A DNA stretch of 64,000 bases from Candidatus Tiddalikarchaeum anstoanum (GCA_902385255.1 CABMEV010000010.1:1-64000), one strand, 5' to 3'. Shown: positions 29,975-40,439, numbered from the stretch's first letter. Numbers and translations: made by a program. Notes: generated by a model not told the origin, from the sequence alone.

Positions 29975-30009
29975 TTTTATAAATATGTTATTATTCACAT
30001 CTTATTGTC

Positions 30010-31500
30010 ATGAGTTTTATTGATAATTGCTTAAGTTCAGGATTCTTGGTTAGCAGCACTCTGAAAGGCAGGGAAGCTATGGATTTTGGCAAATTTCAGG
30101 AATTCATTAACACGCTGAAGGATAAGCCTCAAATCATAGATGACGTTTTGCTCAAACAGTTTGATGAATTCTTAAATTCTTTTTTTGAAAAAAAAATTGA
30201 GGATAACATCAAAGTTGATGTTACTGTTAAACAATTTCGCGAAAAAGACATTCATAAAGTTGAGGTCATTAAAAATTATCCTTTGAATAATAAGACCCGC
30301 AACATGACTGACTGGTTTGATTATTATGTAAGCCGTTATAACAGCATGAGAAAATTATTGGAGTTCAGGACAGAGCTGAGGAATGCAACTAGTATAGCTT
30401 CCATTATGAAGATGGCAGGAAGGAATCAAGTTTCAACAATAGGATTAGTCAAGGATATCAAAAAAACGCATAATAACAATTATATTATTGACATCGAAGA
30501 CCCAACAGGCGTCATGAGCACAATACTAAGCGGCGAAAAGGATAATCTGAAAAAATTGGCAGAGGAATTAGTGCATGATGAAGTTGTTGGAATAGTAGGC
30601 TCAGTCAGCAACAAAAGAATATTCATTTCTGATATCATTTCACCTGACGTTCCAGAAAAGGAGACAATAACAAGTCCTGTGGAAGAGTATGCTTGTTTCA
30701 TAGCTGATACCCATATTGGCAGTGTTAATTTTGAGAAGGAGATGTATGATAATTTTGTATCATGGCTTAAGGGAAATTCAGGAAGCGAGGATAATAAGAA
30801 CGTTGCCAAGAAAGTAAAATATTTGTTCGTAATAGGCGACTTAGTTGACGGTGTCGGCGTATACCCTGGCCAGGAGAAAGAATTGAAGATTACAGATATT
30901 TACAAACAGTACGAATTATTTGCAGATTACTTGAAGGATTTGCCAAGCGACATACAGCTTGTTTTCATACCTGGGAACCACGATGCAATAAGACAGAGTG
31001 AGCCGCAGCCTCCTCTGTTTAATGATATTGCAAAACCCGTGTTCAACTTGTCTAATGTTAATAATTTATCAAACCCAAGTATGGTATCTATAGGCGGAAT
31101 GGATGATTTCAGGGGGCTTAATGTTTTAATGTATCACGGCTTTAGCTACACTTATTATGCTTCTACTGTTCAGAAACTAATCCCTATCGGCATGGACAAA
31201 CCAGATAATGTTGGAGAGTTCTTGTTGAGAAAACGCCACTTGGCGCCATCCCATGCCAGCGGATTGATTACTCCTGAAGCTTTTGACCCTTTAGTGATAG
31301 ATACAATACCTGATGTCTTAGTGTCAGGGCATATTCACACATTGGGTCATAGGAAGTACAAGTCAACTAATATTATTGCAACAAGCTGTTTTCAGAAGAT
31401 GACTAGTTTCATGCAGAAATTAGGCCACCACCCAACGCCAGGATTTGTGCCGTTATTGAATATGAAAACGAGAGCCGTTAAGGTAATGAATTTTACCTAA
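30010..31500 (+). CDS. polB: DNA polymerase D small subunit (DP1)
   Basis: 496 aa; phosphoesterase motifs ADTHIGS, GDLVDGVG, IPGNHDA, SGHIHTLG. Confidence 0.95.
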   Translation: MSFIDNCLSSGFLVSSTLKGREAMDFGKFQEFINTLKDKPQIIDDVLLKQFDEFLNSFFEKKIEDNIKVDVTVKQFREKDIHKVEVIKNYPLNNKTRNMTDWFDYYVSRYNSMRKLLEFRTELRNATSIASIMKMAGRNQVSTIGLVKDIKKTHNNNYIIDIEDPTGVMSTILSGEKDNLKKLAEELVHDEVVGIVGSVSNKRIFISDIISPDVPEKETITSPVEEYACFIADTHIGSVNFEKEMYDNFVSWLKGNSGSEDNKNVAKKVKYLFVIGDLVDGVGVYPGQEKELKITDIYKQYELFADYLKDLPSDIQLVFIPGNHDAIRQSEPQPPLFNDIAKPVFNLSNVNNLSNPSMVSIGGMDDFRGLNVLMYHGFSYTYYASTVQKLIPIGMDKPDNVGEFLLRKRHLAPSHASGLITPEAFDPLVIDTIPDVLVSGHIHTLGHRKYKSTNIIATSCFQKMTSFMQKLGHHPTPGFVPLLNMKTRAVKVMNFT

Positions 31501-31537
31501 GGCTTAAAAATCCCTCTTTGTTTTTTATTTAATTGTT

Positions 31538-32005
31538 ATGACTTGTCCTTTATGTCAGTTAATTAAGAGGATTAATGAAAAAAATATTGGGAAGAAACAT
31601 TGGACTAAGAAAATAGGCAATTTAATATTTTCAGGAGAGAGGTATATCTGCGAGAAAGAGTTTGACAGAGGTTTCATAGATATAGTCAGGTACTTGGATG
31701 ATGATTTCTTATTTGTTAATTCAGTACGAAACAAGAACAAAGAGAGGGATGTCGTTGTCTGCATCCCGTTAAAACACGTGGATAAGAAGGATTTGGTTAA
31801 GAGGACTAATTCTGAACTGTTAAGGAAGCTGAATAAGGCGGTAATCAAGTTTATTGAATCAAACTATAAGGGTGACAATGAGAGTGTCAGGGTCATTGAG
31901 AACTTTGGAAGCTTAGCTTCAATACCAAAACATGCGCATAAACAGATAGTGTATACAAAGACTAAAGGGCTGCACCTCATTTACAAACCTTTTAATTATA
32001 AGTAA
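31538..32005 (+). CDS. HIT-like domain protein
   Basis: 155 aa; N-terminal CPLC, C-terminal SIPKHAHKQIVY resembling HxHxH. Confidence 0.55.
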   Translation: MTCPLCQLIKRINEKNIGKKHWTKKIGNLIFSGERYICEKEFDRGFIDIVRYLDDDFLFVNSVRNKNKERDVVVCIPLKHVDKKDLVKRTNSELLRKLNKAVIKFIESNYKGDNESVRVIENFGSLASIPKHAHKQIVYTKTKGLHLIYKPFNYK

Positions 32006-32780
32006 ATTCTGCGTCTACGACTTCACCAATCAGGTTATTAAGGTCATAATAGTAATAATTTTCATTGTTTTCGAAAATTAGGATTTTACCCTTGACGCAC
32101 ACCACTCTGCCATTAACCAGGCCTTCGTGTACGCATGGCGTTTTTGGTATTGAGTCGAGGCCTTCATAAAATTTTCTTACATTTGTAATATTTGTTTCCA
32201 TATTTTTTTCTTTTAAAAAAGCAGCAAGGAGTTCCCTGTCATCTTTCATGAATGATTTAATCTTTGCGCTTGTGCTTATCCTGTCTGTTACTTCTTTAGC
32301 CATATTTTTCTCCAGAGCCCTGATGTTCAATCCGTTATCCGAGCCAATCAGGCATGCATAGTCTGCTCCCTGCTCTATCCAGCGTTTCAGATACCTCCCT
32401 GCACTTGTTATGCCAACTTTCACCTTTTCACCAATTAACACTAGGTATAGAAAATGAGTTGTTGACAGGCATTTTTTCATGACATCCTCCGTAGCCGAGC
32501 ATTTTGAGCCGTCGCAAGATGCGCAGATGTTAAAACTGTCTTTACTCCTGCATACGCTGCACTGTTTTCCATAATTTATTGTTAAGTTGTCAGGGCAGAT
32601 TTTATGCTCGCCGTTTTCAAAATATCCTGTGCATTTTTTCCCAAACTCATTAAGAACTTTTATTGTTGTATTCCTCTTTAGATGAACGTATTCCTTGCTC
32701 TTATCTTCCTTGGTCAGTTCCAGAAAGGGTTTTGCTTTCTTATCCAATGTCCAGAACATCCCTGTAACGTGGCACTTCAT
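31992..32780 (-). CDS. DUF2797-like protein
   Basis: 262 aa; HFLYLVLIGEKVKVGITSAGRYLKRWIEQGADYACLI plus Cys clusters. Confidence 0.7.
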   Translation of the reverse strand: MKCHVTGMFWTLDKKAKPFLELTKEDKSKEYVHLKRNTTIKVLNEFGKKCTGYFENGEHKICPDNLTINYGKQCSVCRSKDSFNICASCDGSKCSATEDVMKKCLSTTHFLYLVLIGEKVKVGITSAGRYLKRWIEQGADYACLIGSDNGLNIRALEKNMAKEVTDRISTSAKIKSFMKDDRELLAAFLKEKNMETNITNVRKFYEGLDSIPKTPCVHEGLVNGRVVCVKGKILIFENNENYYYYDLNNLIGEVVDAEFTYN

Positions 32781-32913
32781 ATTCCATAATTGATTACTCT
32801 ATTATTATAATAAACGTTTTTGATGATACTTCCGTTAATATCAAATATTGATTTAGAATTGTTATTTTTAAGTATAACAATGTTTTTTAAACAGGTCTCT
32901 TTTCAATAAAGTT

Positions 32914-34866
32914 ATGGTTGTTTGTTCTGAAAGAATTACTGGGTATTTAAAGAGCCTTGAGGATGAAACGTTAAAGGAGTATAGTATTGCAGAACAGGCA
33001 AGAAGCAAGGGCTTGGACCCTGAAGATAAGGTTGACATTCCATTAGCTGTTGATGTAGCTGACCGTTGTGAAGGTTTAGTTGGAGCATCCGTACCTGAAA
33101 TTGTAGGAACCGGTATCTCCGCAAGGATTCGTGAGCTTGAAAAACAGTACAGCAGCGGAGACTGGAGAGTTGCATTAATAATAGGTGCAGAAGTTGCTAA
33201 AAACAAGTTCTTCACATTCACATCTCTGGAAAAGGCTATGGAAGCAGGAGTTAGAGTAGGATTAGCTTACATCACACTTGGAGTTACATGCGCCCCGCTG
33301 GAAGGATTCATAGAATTAAAATTAAAGAAAAGAATGGACGGGGCAGGGGATTATTGTTCTATATTCTTTGCAGGTCCGATAAGGGCGGCAGGCGGAACTG
33401 CGGCCGCAGTCACTGCATTAATTGCGGATTATATCCGCAGGGAGTGCGGCGTTAAAGAATATGACGTTCAGCCTGACGAGTTAAACCGCTACTACGCTGA
33501 ATGCCAGGATTATGATGAGAAAGTTTCACGCCTGCAGTATCGTCCTTCAGAGGAAGAGTTAAAGTTCATGGTTCAAAAACTTCCAATAGAATTAAACGGG
33601 GACCCAACAAGCCAGTTAGAAGTTAGCAATTTTAAGAGATTGAAGCGCGTCGAGACTGACTTAATCAGAGGAGGAATGTGCCTCGTACTATGCGAGGGAT
33701 TATGCTCCAAGGCAAAAAAGATGATTGTTAAAATTCAGAAATGGGGAGAGAGCATGGGCTTGAAATACTGGATGTTCCTTCAGGATTATGTTGATCTTCA
33801 GAAAAAGATTAATGCAGCTCTTGCAAAGCCAAAAACAGACGAGCCATTGTCACTAGTTAAGGTGAAACCTAACGCTAAATTCATTGAGGAAATAGTTGCA
33901 GGCCGTCCAGTATTCTCACACCCGTTGTCAATAGGCGGTTTTCGGTTAAGGTATGGGCGGAGCAGGCTTAGCGGCCTCGCATCAGCATCAGTGCACCCGG
34001 CAACTATGAGGATAAGTGATGATTTTATAGCGACAGGAGTTCAGTTAAAAGTTGAACGCCCAGGTAAGGCATGCGCAATCAGCCCGTGTGACTTAATATC
34101 AGGCCCACTTGTGAAATTGAAGAACGGCGAAGTTTTATGGCTCGAGTCCGAAGAGGACGCGTTAAAATACAGGAAGGATATTCTTGAAGTCTTATTCATT
34201 GGTGACATACTCTTTTGCTTCGGTGACTTCATGGAGAATGGTTCAATGCTGGTGCCTCCTGGCTACGTTGAAGAATGGTGGCGCGAGGACTTAAACAAGG
34301 CTCTGACAGCAAAGCCGTTGGAGGAAGTTCAGAAGAAAATCAGCGTGAATATCGGTGCAGTATTAAAAGACCCGCTTCGCATCAAAGTTTCATTAAGTGA
34401 TGCATTAATATTATCGAAAGAGTTAAACATACCTTTATACCCGAAACATGTTTTTTTCTGGAAGAATATTTCAGTTAATGAGTTAAAGGAATTGGTTGAA
34501 TCTTTAAAGAAAGCTGACTTGTCAAAACAGATTCTTCCGTTAAGTGTTAAGCCAATATTGGAGAAGATTTACCTGCCTCATAAAGTGGTTGGCGGAGAGT
34601 TAGTATTGTCAAAGGATGTTTTTGACGCGCTGCTTGTTAATCTAGGATTTGACAATGGCTTTAAGGAAATAATAGGGGACAATGCTCTTGATATATTAAA
34701 TAAGATTTCGGGATTGAAATTGAACGATATCTCTGGCACTTTTGTAGGAAGCAGGATGGGCCGCCCTGAGAAAGCAAAACTAAGGCATATGACAGGCAGT
34801 CCTCAGGGTTTATTCCCTGTTGGCGACGAGGGAGGAAGGCTCAGGAGTTTTAACGCTGCAAGCTAG
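32914..34866 (+). CDS. polC: DNA polymerase D large subunit (DP2), N-terminal portion
   Basis: 650 aa ending ...SRMGRPEKAKLRHMTGSPQGLFPVGDEGGRLRSFNAAS-TAG. Confidence 0.95.
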   Translation: MVVCSERITGYLKSLEDETLKEYSIAEQARSKGLDPEDKVDIPLAVDVADRCEGLVGASVPEIVGTGISARIRELEKQYSSGDWRVALIIGAEVAKNKFFTFTSLEKAMEAGVRVGLAYITLGVTCAPLEGFIELKLKKRMDGAGDYCSIFFAGPIRAAGGTAAAVTALIADYIRRECGVKEYDVQPDELNRYYAECQDYDEKVSRLQYRPSEEELKFMVQKLPIELNGDPTSQLEVSNFKRLKRVETDLIRGGMCLVLCEGLCSKAKKMIVKIQKWGESMGLKYWMFLQDYVDLQKKINAALAKPKTDEPLSLVKVKPNAKFIEEIVAGRPVFSHPLSIGGFRLRYGRSRLSGLASASVHPATMRISDDFIATGVQLKVERPGKACAISPCDLISGPLVKLKNGEVLWLESEEDALKYRKDILEVLFIGDILFCFGDFMENGSMLVPPGYVEEWWREDLNKALTAKPLEEVQKKISVNIGAVLKDPLRIKVSLSDALILSKELNIPLYPKHVFFWKNISVNELKELVESLKKADLSKQILPLSVKPILEKIYLPHKVVGGELVLSKDVFDALLVNLGFDNGFKEIIGDNALDILNKISGLKLNDISGTFVGSRMGRPEKAKLRHMTGSPQGLFPVGDEGGRLRSFNAAS

Positions 34867-34875
34867 AATGGTGTA

Positions 34876-36393
34876 GTGACTGCGGAGTTCCCTTTGTTTT
34901 ATTGTGCGAAGTGCAATAAGGAGACTGTTTACAGGACTTGCGAGTACTGCGGAGCAAAGTCTGATTTGAAATACTTCTGCAATAAGTGCAAGAAAATTAG
35001 TATGATGAAGTCCTGCTGCGGTATCCCGACAAAGCCTTACAATAAGAGGCCAATTAATATTAATCATTATATCAGGCTCGCTCTTAAGAGGTCAGGTCTT
35101 CAGATGCCTCAGTTAGTGAAAGGAGTGAGAGGAGTCTGGGATAAGGAGAGATTGACTGAGGATTTCATGAAGGCGCTTCTTAGGGCAAAAAATGATGTCT
35201 TTGTTAACAAGGACGGCACAGTTAGATATGATATTATTGAGACAGTGTGCACGCATTTTAGGTGTTCAGAGATAGGGTTGTCAATTGAGAAGGCTAAAAA
35301 ATTAGGCTACACTAAAGACATTGAAGGCAGCGCTCTGGAGAATCAGAATCAAGTGTTAGAACTCCTCCCTCAGGATGTAATTCTTCCTGACTGCAAGGAA
35401 TGGCATGATGCGAGCGCTTCAGATTTCCTGCTTAGGGTATGCAGCTTCATAGATGACGAACTGCGTTTTTTTTACAACCTTCCGCCTTTCTTTAATTTCA
35501 AAGTTAAGGATGACTTAATCGGCATCCACATAATAAGCCTGGCTCCGCACACCAGTGCTGGAATCGTGAGCAGGGTGATTGGTTTTAGCAAGACTCAGGG
35601 TATGTATGCTCACCCTTACCTGCACGCAGCATGCAGGCGTAACGCTGATGGTGACGAGTTAGGCATCATATTATTGCTTGATGCGTTATTGAATTTCAGC
35701 AGGAAATTCCTGCCTGATCACAGAGGCACCAGGACGATGGATGCGCCTTTAGTTTTGAGCGTAAAATTAGACCCTATGGAAGTTGACAGTGAAGCTTTCA
35801 ATGTCGACGTTGTCGACCATTACCCGCTGGAATTTTACGAGGCTGCAGTTAACTGCAAGATGCCTGCAGAGTTCACAGGCATAAAAAGGGTTAATGATTT
35901 GTTGAATAAGCCTGAACAGTTTGAAGGTTTAAAATTCACTCATGATACGAGCACAATGAATCAGGGCCCTTATGTCAGTGCGTATAAGACTTTAGAGTCA
36001 ATGGATGATAAGATGCAGTCGCAGATAGGTCTTGCGATGAAATTGAAAGGAGTTGATGCAACGGACGTTGCAAGATTAGTTATTGAAAAGCATTTTCTGA
36101 AGGATTTGAAAGGTAATCTTAGAAAGTATTCAAGGCAGGGTTTTAGGTGTGTTAACTGCAATGAGAAGTACAGGAGGCCTCCTCTTTCAGGGAAGTGCAA
36201 CGCCTGCGGAGGAAAGATAGTTCTAACAATAGCGGAAGGCAGTGTTAAGAAATATCTTGAAGCTTGCCTTAATCTCGGCAAAAAATTCAAATTATCACCT
36301 TATCTTCAGCAGGACTTGATGCTTCTTGAACGCAGGATTGAAGGATTATTCGGCAGGGCTGCCACGAAACAAATCAGACTGAGTTCCTTCTGA
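34876..36393 (+). CDS. polC: DNA polymerase D large subunit (DP2), C-terminal portion with catalytic NADGDE
   Basis: 505 aa, same frame as 32914..34866; CRRNADGDELGIILLLDALLNFSRKFLPDHRGTRTMDAPLVL; C-terminal PIP-like QIRLSSF. Confidence 0.95.
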   Translation: MTAEFPLFYCAKCNKETVYRTCEYCGAKSDLKYFCNKCKKISMMKSCCGIPTKPYNKRPININHYIRLALKRSGLQMPQLVKGVRGVWDKERLTEDFMKALLRAKNDVFVNKDGTVRYDIIETVCTHFRCSEIGLSIEKAKKLGYTKDIEGSALENQNQVLELLPQDVILPDCKEWHDASASDFLLRVCSFIDDELRFFYNLPPFFNFKVKDDLIGIHIISLAPHTSAGIVSRVIGFSKTQGMYAHPYLHAACRRNADGDELGIILLLDALLNFSRKFLPDHRGTRTMDAPLVLSVKLDPMEVDSEAFNVDVVDHYPLEFYEAAVNCKMPAEFTGIKRVNDLLNKPEQFEGLKFTHDTSTMNQGPYVSAYKTLESMDDKMQSQIGLAMKLKGVDATDVARLVIEKHFLKDLKGNLRKYSRQGFRCVNCNEKYRRPPLSGKCNACGGKIVLTIAEGSVKKYLEACLNLGKKFKLSPYLQQDLMLLERRIEGLFGRAATKQIRLSSF

Positions 36394-36403
36394 AACTATT
36401 CTT

Positions 36404-36814
36404 TTAGATTGTTAAGAAGATGATGCACAATATTGCAGAGATAAAACCCAGTATTGTTTTAAGAGTGACTTTCTCTTTCAAAATAGTAAATCCAAGTATG
36501 CCTTGCATTAACATTATACCAACACTTTGCAGTGGGGAGACCAATGATACAGGAGCCATCCTGATTGCAATATAATAAAATGATAATCCTGTGGAAACAA
36601 GAAAACCGGATAATAAGGCTAAAAATAATTCATGTTTGCTTATTGTTAGTTTGAATTTCTTGACTAAAACGTATATTATAACTCCGATTAATCCCCCTGC
36701 GTACTGCATGAACAGCAATAATAATGGATTAAAACTTGAAGATAGAAGTTTAACTATAAAAACCAGAATGCCCTGCAAAAACATTGCTGCTAACGCGTAA
36801 AAAAACCATTCCAT
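36404..36814 (-). CDS. Half-size EamA/DMT-family transporter
   Basis: 136 aa, 4-5 TM; LVSPLQSVGIMLMQGILGFTILKEKVTLK. Confidence 0.75.
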   Translation of the reverse strand: MEWFFYALAAMFLQGILVFIVKLLSSSFNPLLLLFMQYAGGLIGVIIYVLVKKFKLTISKHELFLALLSGFLVSTGLSFYYIAIRMAPVSLVSPLQSVGIMLMQGILGFTILKEKVTLKTILGFISAILCIIFLTI

Positions 36815-36821
36815 TAATTTT

Positions 36822-37214
36822 TCACCTTAACAAGTAAACACTCACCACTCCAAATAATAATCCGAGCGCAATGTTCAAATTCAGCGGTTCATGCAGTATG
36901 ATAAAACCCAGTATTGCTGAAATAAGCAGGTTAAGAGTCCATATTGGGCCGGCCCTTGTTAAACTGCCTTTAACTAATGACACATAAAAAAGAGTTAGTG
37001 AGCAGAAATATCCAAAACCAAGCAGCAGTAATAATGGATTAAATATTAATTCTCCGCCAGTAAGTAAGTTATATGATGCGACGAGAGGTGTTGCTAGCAT
37101 GAACTGGTAAAGCATTACCACATTTGGCTTAACTTTTTTTACCAATTTTTTAACGATAAAGGAGTTAAATCCCATAAATAAGACTGCGAGAACCAGGTAA
37201 ATTTGCCAAATCAT
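36822..37214 (-). CDS. Half-size EamA/DMT-family transporter
   Basis: 130 aa, 4-5 TM; GPIWTLNLLISAILGFIILHEPLNL. Confidence 0.75.
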   Translation of the reverse strand: MIWQIYLVLAVLFMGFNSFIVKKLVKKVKPNVVMLYQFMLATPLVASYNLLTGGELIFNPLLLLLGFGYFCSLTLFYVSLVKGSLTRAGPIWTLNLLISAILGFIILHEPLNLNIALGLLFGVVSVYLLR

Positions 37215-37259
37215 GTTTATTGAAACGTTTTTATCTAATAAAAACCTAACTGAACTATT

Positions 37260-37781
37260 ATGGATGCATTAAAGGCGATTAATACCCGGCGCAGTATCAG
37301 GAAATACAAGCAGAAAAAAATCTCAATCCAAACAGTTAAAAAATTAATAGGCGCCGCGAGAAATGCTCCATCATCTTTTAATGAGCAGTCATGGGTTTTT
37401 ATTACCGTTACGAACAAGGAGACTAAGGAAAAACTGGCAGAGCATAAAAGCCAGAAGAGCAAATTCATGAAGGATGCGCCGTTAATAATCGCATGCTGTT
37501 ATGACACCACAAAGACTAGGACTAAGGCGCATAATCTTGAAAACGTTGCAGTAGCGTCAGAGAATATTCTAGTTGCTGCCAACGCATTAGGGCTTGGGGC
37601 ATGCTACGTAGGCGGATTCGACCCTGAATATCCTGAAATTGAAGATTCAATAAACATTGCATTGAAACTGCCTTCTAACATAAAAATAGTTTGCTTAATA
37701 ACAATCGGCTACCCTGATGAGAAACCTGCAAAAAAAAGTATGCGCCCGATATCTGAAGTATGGAAAATGGAAAAATACTAG
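37260..37781 (+). CDS. Nitroreductase-family protein
   Basis: INTRRSIRKYKQKKIS...AARNAPSSFNEQSWVFI...ANALGLGACYVGGF. Confidence 0.92.
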   Translation: MDALKAINTRRSIRKYKQKKISIQTVKKLIGAARNAPSSFNEQSWVFITVTNKETKEKLAEHKSQKSKFMKDAPLIIACCYDTTKTRTKAHNLENVAVASENILVAANALGLGACYVGGFDPEYPEIEDSINIALKLPSNIKIVCLITIGYPDEKPAKKSMRPISEVWKMEKY

Positions 37782-37815
37782 TTTTTATAAAAACTAAAAA
37801 TATTTAAATATAATT

Positions 37816-37995
37816 ATGGAATTAGAAAACATATTACCTAAAAATTTCAAAAAAACAGCGGACTTAAAAAATGAAGTAATAACCGGAAATTATATTCTTA
37901 ATATCAATGAGATGTGTGATTATAGACCGCAAAAAATATACTCTATACTCCTAGGAAAAAAATTAAAAAAGGAAACAATTATTTTTTTAATTTGA
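37816..37995 (+). CDS. Possible 59-aa ORF
   Basis: MELENILPKNFKKTADLKNEVITGNYILNINEMCDYRPQKIYSILLGKKLKKETIIFLI; TATA-like TATTTAAATA upstream; below the ORF-track cutoff. Confidence 0.35.
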   Translation: MELENILPKNFKKTADLKNEVITGNYILNINEMCDYRPQKIYSILLGKKLKKETIIFLI

Positions 37996-38791
37996 TAATT
38001 TCGTCTATGAATTCGTCAGCTGTCAATATGTCTTTTCTAAATCCTTTTATCTTCTGAGCCAGTTGTGTTATGATTGGAGGGCTCACGTCAGTCTTCTTTA
38101 ATAAATCGCTGTTCATGAATGCTGTTCTCTTATCTCCATCGAAGATGAGATTTGAATCCCACATAACTATCACCCTTGATGCAACTTTCGAAACCAAGTT
38201 CATATCGTGAGAGATTATTATCACAGTATGATTCTTTTGCAGCTCCTTTATCAGCGCTTCTATCTTAACCGTGCCCTCATGGTCCTGGCCTGATGAAGGT
38301 TCATCAAGTATGATAACTTCAGGATTCATCGCAATTATTGATGCTATTGTGACAAGCTTTTTCTTGTTCAAGCTTAAATCAAGAGTGTGCATTTTCTTGT
38401 CCTTCTCCAGTCCGACAATTTCCAGCGCGTTTAACACTCTCTTATTAATTTCCTCTTTTTTCAGATTCAGGTTACCGGGTCCGAAGGCAACCTCGTTATA
38501 GACGCTGTTATTGAATATCTGGTCATCAGGATTTTGGAATACGTACCCTACAATCTTTGATAATTTAGCAGTGTTCTCATTTTTTGTCGAAACACCGTTT
38601 ATCAGCACTTCTCCGCTTGTGGGTTTTAACAGCCCGTTGAAGGTCTTTACAAGCGTAGTCTTTCCGCTGCCATTATGCCCTATTATAGCCACAATTTCGC
38701 CTTTATTTATTTCAAGATTTATATTTCTCAACGCGACCACTCCATTTGGGTAGGAGAACATTAAATTATTGACTTTTATTATAGGAGTCAT
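37979..38791 (-). CDS. ECF transporter ATPase (EcfA-type)
   Basis: Walker A GHNGSGKTT, FQNPDDQIFN, ILDEPSSGQD. Confidence 0.9.
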   Translation of the reverse strand: MTPIIKVNNLMFSYPNGVVALRNINLEINKGEIVAIIGHNGSGKTTLVKTFNGLLKPTSGEVLINGVSTKNENTAKLSKIVGYVFQNPDDQIFNNSVYNEVAFGPGNLNLKKEEINKRVLNALEIVGLEKDKKMHTLDLSLNKKKLVTIASIIAMNPEVIILDEPSSGQDHEGTVKIEALIKELQKNHTVIIISHDMNLVSKVASRVIVMWDSNLIFDGDKRTAFMNSDLLKKTDVSPPIITQLAQKIKGFRKDILTADEFIDEIIKLKK

Positions 38792-39639
38792 CTTTTCATC
38801 ACCTCACATACCATTTCTTCAGCATCTTTCATTGTCAGGCATAAAGGTTTATTCCATAATTTTTTTTCCTTCATCTTGTATGACAGAGTGGTTAACTGCG
38901 ACGGCTCTATTCCGTACTTTTTCAGCAAAGTAATATCTGTAAGAATACTCCTGGCATCACCGTCTGCAGCTATTTCTCCCTTATCCATTATTATAATCCT
39001 GTCCGCGAACTCAGCCAACTGGTCCACGTTTTGGGTGTTCAATAAGATTGTAATCCCTTTGCTTGCAAGTTTTTTAATTAGGTCAAAAACGAGTTTTGTA
39101 CCAAGCGGATCTAACTGCGCGGTCGGCTCATCCATGACGAGTATTTTCGGCTCCATTATTAATACGCTGGCTATTGCAACTTTCTGCTGCTGGCCTCCTG
39201 ACAATTCGAAAGGATTCCTACTGCTGAATTTTTCAAGACCTATCAGTTTAACCATTTCCTCAACACGTTTTATAATCTCATGCCTTTGGATTCCAAGATT
39301 TTCAAGTCCGAATGCGAGTTCTTCCTCGACAGTTGTTCCTGCACCGCTTAACTGGTTTGTAGGCGACTGGAATACGAGTCCGACTATTGTTGACAGTTTA
39401 GAAAGGCTGGAAGTTTCAACATCGACTCCGTCGACAATTATATTTCCTTCAAATTTTCCAGGGTAAAAGTGAGGTATTAATCCGAGGATTGATGAACATA
39501 AAGAACTCCTTCCAGCTCCAACTCTACCTATCATTCCTACAAATTCGCCTTTTTTAATTGTTAAATTAATTTTTTTAATTATCGGAGTATTGAATCCTTC
39601 ATAAGTCCATGAGAAATTTTTGAATTTTAGTATATCCAT
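38788..39639 (-). CDS. ECF transporter ATPase (EcfA-type)
   Basis: GRVGAGRSSLCS, FQSPTNQLSG, LSGGQQQKVAIA. Confidence 0.9.
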   Translation of the reverse strand: MDILKFKNFSWTYEGFNTPIIKKINLTIKKGEFVGMIGRVGAGRSSLCSSILGLIPHFYPGKFEGNIIVDGVDVETSSLSKLSTIVGLVFQSPTNQLSGAGTTVEEELAFGLENLGIQRHEIIKRVEEMVKLIGLEKFSSRNPFELSGGQQQKVAIASVLIMEPKILVMDEPTAQLDPLGTKLVFDLIKKLASKGITILLNTQNVDQLAEFADRIIIMDKGEIAADGDARSILTDITLLKKYGIEPSQLTTLSYKMKEKKLWNKPLCLTMKDAEEMVCEVMKR

Positions 39640-40403
39640 GATAACACCCCTACTGTTACGGAGATAATCACCGTTGCTATTATTATATTCCTGTCTCTTT
39701 TTCTAAATACTGTCTGCCTGAAACTTGTCTTTTCGCAGTCTGCTGAGAATGCTCTCGCTTCCAACGCCATTGTGCGCTCTACTGCTTGCTGTACTGAACC
39801 TATGAATAATGGCCCGAGGAGCGGCACGTACGCGCGGAGTCTCTTTATTATATTCCCTGAAACGTCTAATCCCCTGCTTTTCTGCGCGTCAATTATGGTT
39901 TCAACCTGCATTTGTATGCTTGGTATTACATGCAGTGTGGATAATACTATATATCCCACTTTATACGGCATTTTAAGTTTTCTTAGCGCGTTTACTAAAT
40001 CCCCTGGGTGTGTTGTCAGCACGAATAAGAATCCGTAAACCATCATTACTAAGAGTCTGGCTGATATTTCTGCCGCGTAAATAATTCCTTCCTTCCATAT
40101 TATTATGTTAGTGAAAGGTATTGTATATAGCGGGGTTAACCGGAAGGGATAGAACAATCCTTGTATGCTGAATAATATTGCGAAAATAATCAATAAGTAC
40201 CTTATTGGTTTGAACACGTCCCACGTCAGCTTTGATATATAAGACAACGGAAGTATTAGTGCGAATAATATTAAATTATTAACAGGTCCAAGAATGAATG
40301 CGAGTATTATAACGCAGATGAGCGCTGTTAATTTAGTTAGCGGGTTTAATTTATGGATTAACGAGTCTCTTTCTATGTAGGAAATTAGAATTGTTCTTGG
40401 CAT
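39627..40403 (-). CDS. ECF transporter transmembrane protein EcfT
   Basis: SLIHKLNPLTKL..., IDAQKSRGLD, LEARAFS. Confidence 0.9.
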   Translation of the reverse strand: MPRTILISYIERDSLIHKLNPLTKLTALICVIILAFILGPVNNLILFALILPLSYISKLTWDVFKPIRYLLIIFAILFSIQGLFYPFRLTPLYTIPFTNIIIWKEGIIYAAEISARLLVMMVYGFLFVLTTHPGDLVNALRKLKMPYKVGYIVLSTLHVIPSIQMQVETIIDAQKSRGLDVSGNIIKRLRAYVPLLGPLFIGSVQQAVERTMALEARAFSADCEKTSFRQTVFRKRDRNIIIATVIISVTVGVLSWIY

Positions 40404-40439
40404 AATTAAAAAATAAAAAAAGAATATTTAATAAGTTGT

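Noticed and set aside
34864-34866. Pyrrolysine insertion at the DP2 TAG
   Set aside because: Not excluded, but TAG is an ordinary terminator for several genes in this window and no pyl genes are seen here; kept only as a test.
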